Shown here in pieces: positions 1 to 10,031 of a DNA stretch of 64,000 nucleotides. Source of the stretch: Raffaelea ambrosiae (taxonomy: Eukaryota > Ascomycota > Sordariomycetes > Ophiostomatales > Ophiostomataceae); NCBI GenBank assembly GCA_002778195.1, contig PCDI01000013.1, positions 248,001-312,000 on the forward strand, given 5' to 3'. Within the stretch, counting starts at the first letter, position 1, and each line of letters starts with the position of its first letter. The position numbers and the translations under genes were made by a program. The notes beneath the pieces are model-generated. The model was not told the DNA's origin. It made no database searches and saw nothing but the letters and a program-made list of their open reading frames with translations.

Positions 1-2505
1 AAGAGAATCCGCCAAAACAATCAAACGTTCAAAAAAGGCAGCTCGAGCACGCTGGAGCTAAGCACCCTCTTGCATGAGAAGGGACCAAATCGCCAGAATA
101 TTCCCGCAAAGGAAGGAAACCGACGCCGCCCAACCCCGGAGGAGAGAAAAGAAAAACACAGGCGAAAGAGAAATGGTAAAAGACAGAACTGGAAAAAAAA
201 AAAAGGCAGCCACAAAAAGAGCTATAACGGGTCAACTGGGGCGGCCAGCCTCTAGCGCTTCCTCTTCTGGAATGGAGCTATTACTATGTACGAGTACTTC
301 TTTTGTTGTCTGTCCTCCTTTCTACATACTATGTACTACGCATGCACTATGTAGCGGTTAGCTAGGCGGCTACTTTCCATTGGCGTCCAGCACAGAGGAC
401 TCGTGGAGGGGCAGAAGAAGTAGGATTGAAGAAAAACGAAAGGACTCAAAAAGGAAGGAACCAAAAAAAGAGAACCAAAACAAAAGGCCGAGAACACGCT
501 CTAAAAAAAAAAGAAATAGGACGAAAGAGAAGCGAGGCACACGAATGCACACGACGAGAAAGGAAGAAGAAAAATCCGAAAGAAAAAAGCAAACAAAAAG
601 ACAGAAACGAGAGACGAAGGATTCACTCCGATCCCAACCCTCTGCCGGGATGTCTTCCCCGTCCCGCATGAAACAAACTGCGGAGGGCTCGAAAACGGGG
701 ATCGCCCACAAGCTGAGCGGGGACAAGAGGAGAAAATCGTACTGCGCGACCCATCACAGAGCCGGCTGGACAGCCGGTTACAGGAGCCAGTCACAGCAGA
801 ACGCATGGGGGAAAAAAAAGAAAGCAAATGAGGGCAAAAGGAAACACAAAAGGAAACAAATCAGAGCACGCTGCCGGTCCAGTATTATACATAGTAACAG
901 CTGCACAGCTGCCTGATACGAGGCATAATAATAAGACAAACTGCAGGAAGGAAAAGGGAGAAAATAAACCACAAAAATAATAGAATTAGAAATATTATAC
1001 ATACTCGTAGTACTCAACGGGGTCCTTCCGGAGACATACGTAGGTGTGACGGTGATATCTGCCCGTCTCATACCGGGACGGGTTCCAGTCGGAATCAAAG
1101 CCGACGCGAACACCACTGTGGTTTTGCGTGTGGTAATGGCTTGTGGCTTGACCTTTTTCCTTTCTTTCCTCTCTTTTTTCGGGGTTTTTTTTTCGCGTGG
1201 ATTTCTTTTCTTCCTCTTTTTGTAACGCTGGACGAAATACCCCGACGCCCACCAAGACGACACAGGCTCGAGAGAGTCCGATGCCGACGGCAAAGACAGC
1301 CCGCCCGATCAATATCCATGGCCGCCGTTTCAACACCGTATGCACGTAAGACCCCAAGGCAGAAAGAAGCAAGTACACTGCTGTAACATCACTCGCACTG
1401 CAGGCATGCAAAACAGGCACATCGTCCACAGAGCAGGCCTGTCATCGTCTGTGACAAGAACACCCGGGAGACATCACACATGCACGTATCTTGCATTCGC
1501 ACCGTAACCGACAGGCACACTACGGCATGTCTCAGTCTGCGGGTGTCTTCTCTTCCCTCCCCGCTCTTCTCTTGGGTCTGTCTTACGTCGGAACGAACAA
1601 GTGCCATTCTCGGTTGTCTCACCCTCCTGTCAAGTCCCCCAAACTCCCCCGAGCACGAGAGAAAACGGGCCCAGGGGGGCCCAGGGGGGCCCAGGCCAAT
1701 ACCCCCCCGACCAACTGGACGGTAACGGTAGGGGAAAGAACGGGAGAAGAGAGGGGGGGAAATAATACTATACAAAGTAGTAATAGTACCCCAACAGACT
1801 GTTGGAAAGGATCCACTCGCCATGCCGGAACAACGAAACACACACTATCGAACGGTGACTGGTTCGCCCCAAGTTACCCCGAGACAACCGTTGGTAGGGC
1901 TCAAACTCGTCACAGTGTATTACTTCCTTCAAGACGAGTGCCCAGACCTCTTTGTAGACGAAAACAAGTGGGATGGTAGATATTGTAAAGTGCTTTGCCT
2001 TGTCTCCGGAATAGCGAGGTCAGACTCTTGTGTGTCGACCAAGTGCCGGTCAAGAAACACAGACATCAAAAAAAGGAGGCACAGATCAAAATTCAAATAC
2101 CTGTTTTTGAGTAACCAATATTGCCGTCAATATTCGCCAGCGAGGGGTTGGAAAAAAACACACCTGACAAAAACCTCGCAAACACAGCAATACACTGTCA
2201 TTGGCGTCCCAACTAGGCCGATCTTCCCACTCTCAGGTGATCACAACGGCTGTTGGTTAGGGGATTTTCAACGGCTGTGAAGATCAAAGTTTAAATGGCC
2301 AAACAGAGCAAGAGCAAAGAAGATCGTATCCCTGGTTCGCTATGCAAAAAAAAGGAACAAATATGGTATGTGTGCGACATAGATATCCAAGTAACCAAGA
2401 CAGTGCCTCTATAATATCCAAGAAAGAAAACCCGTCCTTTTTTTTCTTCTTCATTTCGTCCCCCCTCTTTTCCTTTCCTGGCCTTCTTCCCCGTCCCTTA
2501 CATTC
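1..2505. other. gene-poor left end, no supported gene
   Basis: This 2.5-kb stretch is strongly purine-rich in the first 900 bases (long A/G runs on the plus strand) and shows a short tandem GGCCCAGGGG-type repeat near 1668-1697. Open frames on both strands are low-complexity K/R/E or F/S/L shadows without family resemblance or splice context. The part nearest 2505 lies downstream of the minus-strand PQ-loop gene and probably contains its 3' UTR. I see no RNA gene. Confidence 0.6.
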
Positions 2506-4388
2506 TCATCGCCCCTTTTCCACACGTGATGATGTTGATGCCTCGGCAATGATAGGCTCTACGCCTGTCGTCGAATGGCCGAGACGGACTTGCGGTGCGG
2601 GCGCAATCTCGCCCAGAGAGTTGCTCGGGCCTTCGCCCATATACTTCTCGTCGTCTCGGCACGTCGCCTCTTCCTCTTCGTCTTGGCGCTTGCCGTCCTG
2701 CTCATCTGCGCCATCCGGTACATATGTCGCGGCCTCTTCGTCGTCCTCATTCGTCTGCCTACGACCGGTCACTAGGCGGCACCACCATGTGAAGGAAAGC
2801 ACCGGAGGTATCGTCCGGTCGACCCAGTGCCAATGCTCGCCCGCCTCCATCTTTTCCGCACCCAACTGGTCAAAAGTCTTGCCCTCGGCCTGGGCTTGCT
2901 TGCGGATGGACCGCGTGCGCAGCCGCCAGATGATGTGAGATGTGAAGATACCAATTTCCAGCAAGGCGCTGTAGTCCAGGTCAGCACACAGGCCCCCCTC
3001 CCATCGTCATCGCCGTTGCCCCAGTTTGTGTCCTTTTTTTCAGGTCTTACCAGATAATATAGATGACACCACCAAGAACGTCAAAAGTGCTTTGGGCGAC
3101 TATACATATCTGTTAGCAAACCTCGCCAAGAAGCAGCTGTGGGAGCGGAACTGGATTCATACCCAAAGCCATCAGGGAGAAAAATGCTCCAAGCCAATCC
3201 ATGCATAGGAAAACCTGCCCCCAAAAAGTGTCAGTCCACGCGTATCACTTCTACTTCCAAATGAGCATGGTCAGCATACCCAGTTGATGCCGATTACACG
3301 GCCATGTCGTTTATAAATCTCGAAGTAGGGCGGCAGCAGGCCAGCGCCCAGCAATATTGAGGCAATGACACCGACAACGAGGGCCGGCGCCTCTTCACCC
3401 CTTTGGTATTTTGGCCGGAGTGTCAAAATCAGGGCAGCCTCGACTCCGGCAAATGCGCAGGCCAGGGTCAGGCCAATGAGGGCGCCTTTCCAAACAGGGA
3501 TCTTGTGGTGGTAAAGCAGAATCTGGGTAAAACTACATAGACACAGCGCCATGAACATCTGTGGTTGAACCTGCAGTGGAACATTAAAGTTCTGGATGAT
3601 ATCGTAGGCTCCAAATGGGACACCGCCTAATAGTTGCGGTCAGCGAATGTGACTTTACAGAAGGAAGCGGGTCGTAAGGTCAACACCACGAAGACGCTGC
3701 TCTACTCACAGATGGCCCAGAGGAACATCATCAAGGCCGGAAGGCCCTCGGTGCTCTTGGTTCGCCAGTTGGTCCATATTCTGTGGAATGTCAGTCAACC
3801 TGGCATCCCGTTTTTCGAGGGGCGTTGTGAGACACGGGTGGCTGCTCTTACTGAGGTACAAGCTGGAGGACGGGTTAGCAAGGGGAGGACAAGAATGCTA
3901 GGGCAAACATGGTATGCGAACCAAGAACGTACTTGCACACACCAAAATCTGTCACAAGCAGATGGTCCTGGTTAGCAAATGATTTTTGCATGCGGTGATA
4001 CGGGTCAGAGGATCCGGCTGGTTTCAACGTGGGTCCTTCCCAAGAACTCACACTGATTAAAGTTAGTTGGTCAGTTCATGCAGGTCGATCAGCGAGATAA
4101 GAAAAAGAGATCTGATCAAAAGCTCACCTGTGCCGATTGTCTGTAAAGGGAAGGGGCCGTAAAAAAATAGAAAGAATAGGTCAACCCCTAGTTAGTCTAT
4201 CTCCTCTGAGCAGGCTCTGCCTTGTTCGTGCAAGGGAACATGACGACTTACGCCGAGCACCGTTGCGGCCTGTCAAAACGGTCAGCTTTGCATGTTTGGC
4301 ATTTCACCAGGGTCTTTGCCACAACCGTTTCGGTTGGCGCAATGAGCACACGGATACTTACCACGGGGCTTTCCCCTTGCGGCGCCAT
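2506..4388 (-). CDS. PQ-loop repeat membrane protein (YPQ/PQLC2-like), 11 exons including a 1-nt exon
   Basis: Seven-helix PQ-loop family protein; relatives are vacuolar/lysosomal transporters of basic amino acids or cystine (family knowledge; the substrate here is not shown). The spliced protein is 355 residues. The N-terminus contains VLGTIGTV then the first PQ loop (LVPQIWTNWRTKSTEG, about residues 26-42). Several hydrophobic segments follow, then a second PQ-loop-like segment (LLPPYFEIYKRHG), then TFDVLGGVIYII and a polar acidic tail. Exons: 4388-4362, 4269-4252, 4140-4128, 4052 (one base), 3948-3933, 3862-3852, 3780-3710, 3626-3280, 3214-3163, 3099-3051, 2968-2506; the sum is 1068 nt and all phases agree. 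Every intron has GT/AG ends, several with CTAAC branch sites. The ATG at 4388 opens a short MAPQGESPV exon. The five exons after the first are only 1-18 nt, so automatic models will probably fail here. Family call is firm; the micro-exons are a strong prediction. Confidence 0.85.
4052..4052 (-). other. predicted single-nucleotide exon of the PQ-loop gene
   Basis: On the minus strand the base T is preceded by ACTAAC and TTTAATCAG (branch point and acceptor) and followed immediately by GTGAGTTC (donor). Exon 3 ends in phase 1 with G. The next exon (3948-3933) begins A then TTT TGG TGT GTG CAA. Only a 1-nt insertion (mod 3) joins them in frame, making a GTA valine codon from three exons. The other GT in the vicinity would give a 5-nt exon, out of frame. 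Confidence 0.7.
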
Positions 4389-5439
4389 TGCGGATTCGGT
4401 TCGGCGCCTTCGTCGAAGGTGCTTAGGAGAGACAGGACTGGGGCTGTAGAGATACAGACTCTAGTGCTGGAGACGCAAATTGAAACACTTTGCTGGGCAA
4501 TGAGAAAAGGATCTGGCGACACAAATCAGGATATTCGTGCGAGGTTGTACACGATCGGCGAATGTCTTTGTGTGATCCAAATAGAAACATTCGGCAAGAA
4601 AGAGAAGGTGTGTGAGAGTGAGAGGGAGCGTCCAGTAGGAAAGATGAAGGAGAGGAAATTCTTTGTCAATTGCAGATTCTCGGGTTTTGTATGGTCTTGA
4701 CCGTCCTTTTCTGTCCGTCTTTTTCGTTTTGTCACAGAAACTCAAAAGTCTCCGCTAGCCGGACTGTACTGTGCTGTCTTACTCGTTCGGGTGTTAGCGC
4801 CCTGCTGGAGAACCTTCTCTGTCCGCAACGGGAGCCCCGCCCTTGCGTGCTTTGTGTCTTTGTCAGGGACGCAATCGGCCGCACCGACACGGGGCATACG
4901 GTGGACAGACACCGTCTGCGTTGCCAAGGACAAAGAGTGGTGAAGGCAACAGGAAGTAAGCCAAATGAGGAGTTGATAACCCGTTGACTATCTTGGAGTG
5001 CGAAGCACGAAACGGGCAGCCGTGTCTCTGGTCTCTGTAGCCTCGTGACCAGCCTCTCCCGGACGCTCTTTCTTCAATTGTCTCTTCTTTGCGTTCGTTC
5101 TTGCCGTCTTTATGTACTTCTATTCTGCGCCGGTCGTTTGTTCCTTTTCTCTGCAGGTGTCACGAACACTGACTGCATTTCTAATGCAAGTCACGTCTAT
5201 CGAGGAGAACATGTCTTTTTTTTTAAGTTTGTCAGCACAGCTGTTGACTAATTGCCGGCTGTGCCATGACAACCATTGCGCATGTTATGACGCCCGTATC
5301 GGTGCATCATGACGCCCTATTTCCTATTTGGGTAAAATAACCACCAGCCAAGGTCCTGACTGAATTCTAGAGCAACGGCTAAAAAGGACGAGATGACACA
5401 ACTGATCCGGATGTGTAGTGCAATCGATACGAACGCGAA

Positions 5440-5454
5440 CCCCCCCCCCCCCCC
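5440..5454. repeat. poly-C tract (15 bases)
   Basis: Uninterrupted C15 in the spacer upstream of CMS1. Confidence 0.95.
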
Positions 5455-5970
5455 TTCTTGTGCTTTACGTTTCTGATACCCGTTTTCGCCCAATAGGGGA
5501 AATTTACGAGAGATACCTGAGGTCCAGCTTTGCTCCATCGATTTTAGCATGTGAAGTGTCAAGATAGAACTACACGCCATCTGCCGGAGACGTGCATACT
5601 CCACCAATCTTGCATTGGCACCCATTGGCACTGCCTTCGAGACTCAATTGCAAAGAAAGGCTGTAAGGCGTGTTGGTGAGCATGGGAAACGGCGGACCAC
5701 AAAGACGGGAAACACGTATCCATCGGACCGCTGTGCACGGTCCACGCAAATAGATGGATGGCCCCCCACCCCACCCACGCGAGCCAGAGACAAAATTTGT
5801 GCGGCGCTCTCACCGCCTAAAAGATTACATCATTTTTATACGGCAGTATTTTGGCCAGTAAAAAAAAAAATTGTAGTATTAAGATACATTCGCAAAACGG
5901 CAGGGAACAAAATGCCTTGGAGACAAAACTGGTGATTAATTAGCTTGTTCTAGCACCTCTCTGTCTCTCT

Positions 5971-5994
5971 CACACACACACATACACACACACC
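5971..5994 (+). repeat. CA microsatellite abutting the CMS1 start codon
   Basis: A CA dinucleotide tract with one TA interruption runs directly into CCATGG, so it would form the last part of the 5' leader. HER2 has the same arrangement at 24903-24953. Confidence 0.9.
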
Positions 5995-7173
5995 ATGGAC
6001 ACCATGGCAGATCAACCAAGGGCACGGAGGGCACCCCTTCCGCCGCAACGGCCACCACCACGGCCTTCTTCACGGCCTTCTTCACGGCCGCCATTCAACA
6101 AACAAAAGAAGCGGAAGAGGCCCGTGGACGACCATGGCGAGCCACGGGGCTCCCAAGCGAACGGGGTGCCCGTCGCCGACCCTTCAGCACCGAAGAAGCC
6201 AAAACAGAAGAAGCCCAAGAACAAAAAGCCGAAAGCCAATGGCAACGCCGACAACGATACCGATCTCGACCTCGACCTCGGTGTCAATCGCGCCGTCGCT
6301 CGGATGGACCGCTACTTGCTGGCCGACCACCTGGCCCGGCAGACCCGTCGCTTCGGCCCCAACCTGTCTACGATTGAGCTGGGAGATCTACAAATCAACT
6401 GTGGGTGCCGCTTGGGCTGTGGACCGTTTTGCTTTCCCTCTCTACCTGTTTGCTAACTCGTCTCTCGTCCAGCCGCCGCCATCCTAGACACCTCCACGTA
6501 CGAAAAGGACCGCACGCTTGAGAACTTCCCCGACTTCCTCGAGACCTTTTGCGCAGGCGGCAAGAAGCACCTTTCGGTCGCGCCCAAGGCCAATGGTGCA
6601 CCGCACACGATTGTGGTGACGGGCGCCGGCCTGCGGGCGGCCGATCTGGTGCGCGCGCTGCGGCCATTCCAGACGGCGAGCAGCACCGTGTCGAAGCTGG
6701 TGAGTCTCGAGCGATGTTTAGGAGGAAGAGAAACAAATATTCTTGCAAACTCCTTCCCTCGTTAGGCACACTTTCATGTAGAACCGCCACTAAACCAGCC
6801 CTTTTTCCAGTTTGCGAAACACATCAAAATCACCGAGGCCATTTCGTTCCTGCAGAGCCACCGCACGGGCATCGCTGTGGGCACGCCTGCTCGGCTCATC
6901 GACTTGCTCAAGGACGGCGCACTCTCCGTGGCGCACCTGCGCCGGCTGGTCGTGGACGCGTCACACATTGACCAGAAGAAGCGCGGAGTGCTGGACATGC
7001 AGGACACGGCACTGCCAGTGGCACGGTGGCTGGCACAGAAGGAGTTCAAGGGACGGTACGATGCAGACGCTTCTGAGGAGGCAGACAAAGGGGATGCTGA
7101 GAAGGAGGCGACGACGACGACAGAAGGCGAGGAGGGCAAGACAGGTCCGCCTCTGTCAATACTGTTCTACTAA
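5995..7173 (+). CDS. CMS1: CMS1-like ribosome biogenesis protein
   Basis: Matches the Cms1 family, nuclear/nucleolar proteins linked to the 90S pre-ribosome and small-subunit processing (family knowledge). The 332-residue product begins with a proline/arginine-rich and lysine-rich basic region (about 1-90, nuclear-localisation-like). It continues with the helicase-like Cms1 core: LDTSTYEKDRTLENFPDFL, the VVTGAGLRAADLVRALRPF segment, KLFAKHIKITEA, a VGTPARLIDLL motif and LRRLVVDASHIDQKKR. It lacks a full DEAD-box ATPase. Exons are 5995-6400, 6473-6699 and 6811-7173; the introns have GTGGGT/AG with GCTAAC, and GTGAGT/AG. A second in-frame ATG lies three codons in (6004). It is convergent with rac1. 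Confidence 0.9.
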
Positions 7174-8222
7174 AAGGGAAAAAATAAATCCCAAAACAAA
7201 GTTGGGACGCATAATGGGGCGTGTGGCGGAATTTCATTGCTATATTTATAACATCACTGGATAGACGGCGGGCAGGCAAAAGCGCAAAAGTAAGTACCAG
7301 TTGGCATTTTCTCCACAAAAGAGTTAATATTCAAATACCATAATGTTCGCACAGCAGCGGCATTTCCCTTCCACAGACGTTTCATTTGCATCTCTTGGCT
7401 TCTAAGAACACCACCTACAGATGGGGTACAGGATTCCTAACCAGGACTACAATGCGAAGAGCAAAGACACAAAAGTCCTGCAAAAAATGAGCGAGACCGA
7501 AGTAATCCAATTAGAGAAAGTGGCAGTTATGTTAGTATAGGGATTTGGCCTTGTGCAAGAAATATATATAGAAAAAAGACTAGCAGACAAATATAAAAAA
7601 ATGGCAAAAATGGCAAAAATGGAGACAGAAAATTCCATGAAAATCCAAAGTTAAAACAATGAGCAAGACAAAAAAAAAGATAAACAAGTGCCCGACACCT
7701 GTGAAAGCCTGTATCTGTATGTGGGAGGGTAAAACAAATAAAACAAATAAATAATAGGGGGGTGGAAAGGGGGTGTAGAGACAGCATGGACAGGAAATCC
7801 CGAAGGAGAACCACCGCACTATGGCTGTTTCGCTTTTGTAAAAAAAGAGAAGGGGTTCCCGTTCTCGTTCCTCGACGCCGTTTCCTCGGTTGCCCGCTCG
7901 ATCTGCTTCTTCCTTCCCTCCGTGATGCAATGGATCGCGGCCGATGTTCTCGCTTCTTTCACTTCGCTCGTCCTCCATCACTCTCTGCCTCTGTAATCGA
8001 CACCGGGCACCCGGCGGAGAACAGCACTCCACGCAAATCACACATGAACCAAAATATAGAAGGGGGTATCCACTCTCTGTCTGCTGCAATCGATGTCGGG
8101 TCACATCTGCCTGCCCTCGTCTTCACGTGACCGCTGTTTGTCACGTCGTGCATCCTCACCGCCATCGCAATACCATCGTCGATATCGTCGATCGTTTCCA
8201 AAACAAAAAATTGCCACAAGCT
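7174..8222. other. convergent 3' spacer CMS1 / rac1
   Basis: About 1.05 kb of AT-rich sequence between the two stop codons, with A-rich runs (7560-7760) typical of fungal 3' UTRs and polyadenylation regions. No gene seen. Confidence 0.6.
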
Positions 8223-9350
8223 CTATAGGATGGTGCACTTGGACTTTTTGGCCTTCTGCTGCACGGGCCGGGGGTTGAGGACAGCGCTGTTGATGTGTTA
8301 GTTGGGGCCAATGGGCGAGTTTGTCCAAGTCAATTGTGGACTTACCGGATAGCCTCGTCAAATACGCTCTTCAGGTTGCGCTGCGTCAGGGCAGAGCACT
8401 CTAGGTACTTGTGGGCGCGGATCTCCTTGGCGCAGACTAGGGCTTGGTCATAGGAGACAGGCTCCATGCGCTTCTGGCGAAGCGACTCGAGCGTGGCGGG
8501 GTCCTCGCGCAGATCGAGCTTCGTGCCGACGAGAATGATGGGGACGTTCGGGGCGTGGTGGTCAATCTCGGGATACCACTGGGAAGGATATTAGCAGGAG
8601 ACCCCAGAGACAACAAAAACATGGTGCGAATTGTGCGACACGGACCTTGGCCTTGACGTTGTCGAAGGATGGCGGGCTGACAATGGAGAAGCAGATCAGG
8701 AAGACGTCGGTTTGGGGGTAGGACAATGGGCGCAGCCGGTCGTAATCTTCTTGACCAGCAGTATCCCACAGACCCAGGCTGATGGGCTTGTTATCCACCA
8801 TCACGCTAGCGGAGTAGTTGTCGAACCTGTGGCGGGGATCAGCATGTGCTTTTCAACGAGCATGCCATTTGGGATGCGATCCCGTTTCCGCTGGCCTCCC
8901 ACACGCCGTGCGTTGGAGAGTACGGCGGGAAAGGACACAGATGACATGACGAAAACGTGGCGGGGTCCTGACTTACACTGTCGGGATGTACTCGCCGGGG
9001 AAGGCATTTGTTGTGTAGGAAATAAGAAGACATGTCTGAGACGATGGGTTAGCCACGGCTCCGGATGCAGCAGTCCATGGAGGCAGCACAACGCAAGGGG
9101 TGTAACAGAAAACATACCTTGCCGACGGCACCGTCACCCGTCACGACGCACTGCAGGAAAGAAGTCCGATTAGCTTCGGTTCCACGTTACTCCTTGAATT
9201 CTGTTTCCGTCTCGGTCCTCCTTCGTATTCCTGGGAGGCTGCTTCGGGTCACGCTTGACAGCAGGAGCGACCACCACAGCCTTGGACCCCCCTCGTTTTC
9301 GCCAACCGGTGAGATCGCACCTTCAGAGACTGGACCCCGGGAGCGGCCAT
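8223..9350 (-). CDS. RAC1: Rac-type Rho-family GTPase
   Basis: Small GTPase that cycles between GDP and GTP at the plasma membrane and controls actin polarity, hyphal branching and NADPH oxidase in filamentous fungi (family knowledge). The spliced protein has 199 residues: P-loop GDGAVGKT, effector region YIPTVFDNYSA, DTAGQEDYDRLRPLSYPQTD, specificity motif GTKLDLR, then ECSALTQRNLKSVFDEA and a basic tail ending in the CAAX box CTIL (geranylgeranylation type). VMVDNKPISLGLWDTAGQ and the KAKKSKCTIL end identify Rac rather than Cdc42. Exons: 9350-9321, 9150-9118, 9035-8977, 8826-8646, 8578-8346, 8286-8223; total 600 nt, in frame throughout. Confidence 0.96.
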
Positions 9351-9557
9351 TGTGTATGTGTGAAAGAGACTGAGGTAGAGGTAGATGCTGAAGCAAACTT
9401 GAGCTTGATTGGGAGTATTCAAAGACGCGTTGCGTCCGACAAATCGTTACGAGCGGTAGGCCTGGCTGGTACGGTGGACAGAGGCGGCGTATCAACTTTC
9501 TGGGGTGGTCAATAGATCGGTGTGGGTGAGATCTTCGGATCCGTGTAGAAACCGAGT

Positions 9558-9599
9558 GTGCGTGCGTGCGTGCGTGCGTATATATATATATATATATAT
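9558..9599. repeat. compound microsatellite (TGCG)n(TA)n
   Basis: About five TGCG units followed directly by about ten TA units, in the region upstream of rac1. Confidence 0.95.
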
Positions 9600-10008
9600 G
9601 CTTAGGGAAACTGCACGGCTGTGAATTCGAGATGTAGTCGAGAGGAGTTCGGTAGAGGAGGGTTGCCGTCGAAGAGTTTTTGGTTCTGGAGAGACTGCTG
9701 CAAAGAGGAGAGAGATGAGCGTTAGGACGTGATGATCCCTGGGTTATGTAACGGCCACGACTTTGAAAGCGACCCCCCTCTGTTCCTTTTGGACTTCTGT
9801 CGGAGAATAGGGCAGTTTTCGTTTGAGAAACGGGAAGCTTGTGCGTGGAAGAATGCACAGGCAAGAAGACAGTGGGGAAACCTGCAACAACGATGAACGT
9901 CGGATGCACTAAACGGTGACAATAGCCGCTCTTTGCCCACTAGAGCAGAGAGAGGTAGGGGTGGTGGTGTCGGTATCCGTGGGCCACTCCAGGGGTAAGG
10001 AGAGAGGA

Positions 10009-10031
10009 GGGGGGGGGGGGGGGGGGGGGGG
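10009..10031. repeat. poly-G tract (23 bases)
   Basis: Uninterrupted G23 on the plus strand, a potential G-quadruplex and a site prone to length error in sequencing. Confidence 0.95.

Larger units (their letters stand above)
4389..5994. other. divergent promoter region, PQ-loop gene / CMS1
   Basis: Non-coding 1.6-kb spacer between two genes transcribed outwards. It contains a 15-base C run (5440-5454) and ends in a CA-repeat touching the CMS1 start codon. No open frame looks real. Confidence 0.6.

Noticed and set aside
1822..2280. 152-codon plus-strand frame near the left end
   Set aside because: No family resemblance, no typical codon bias, no intron or Kozak support.
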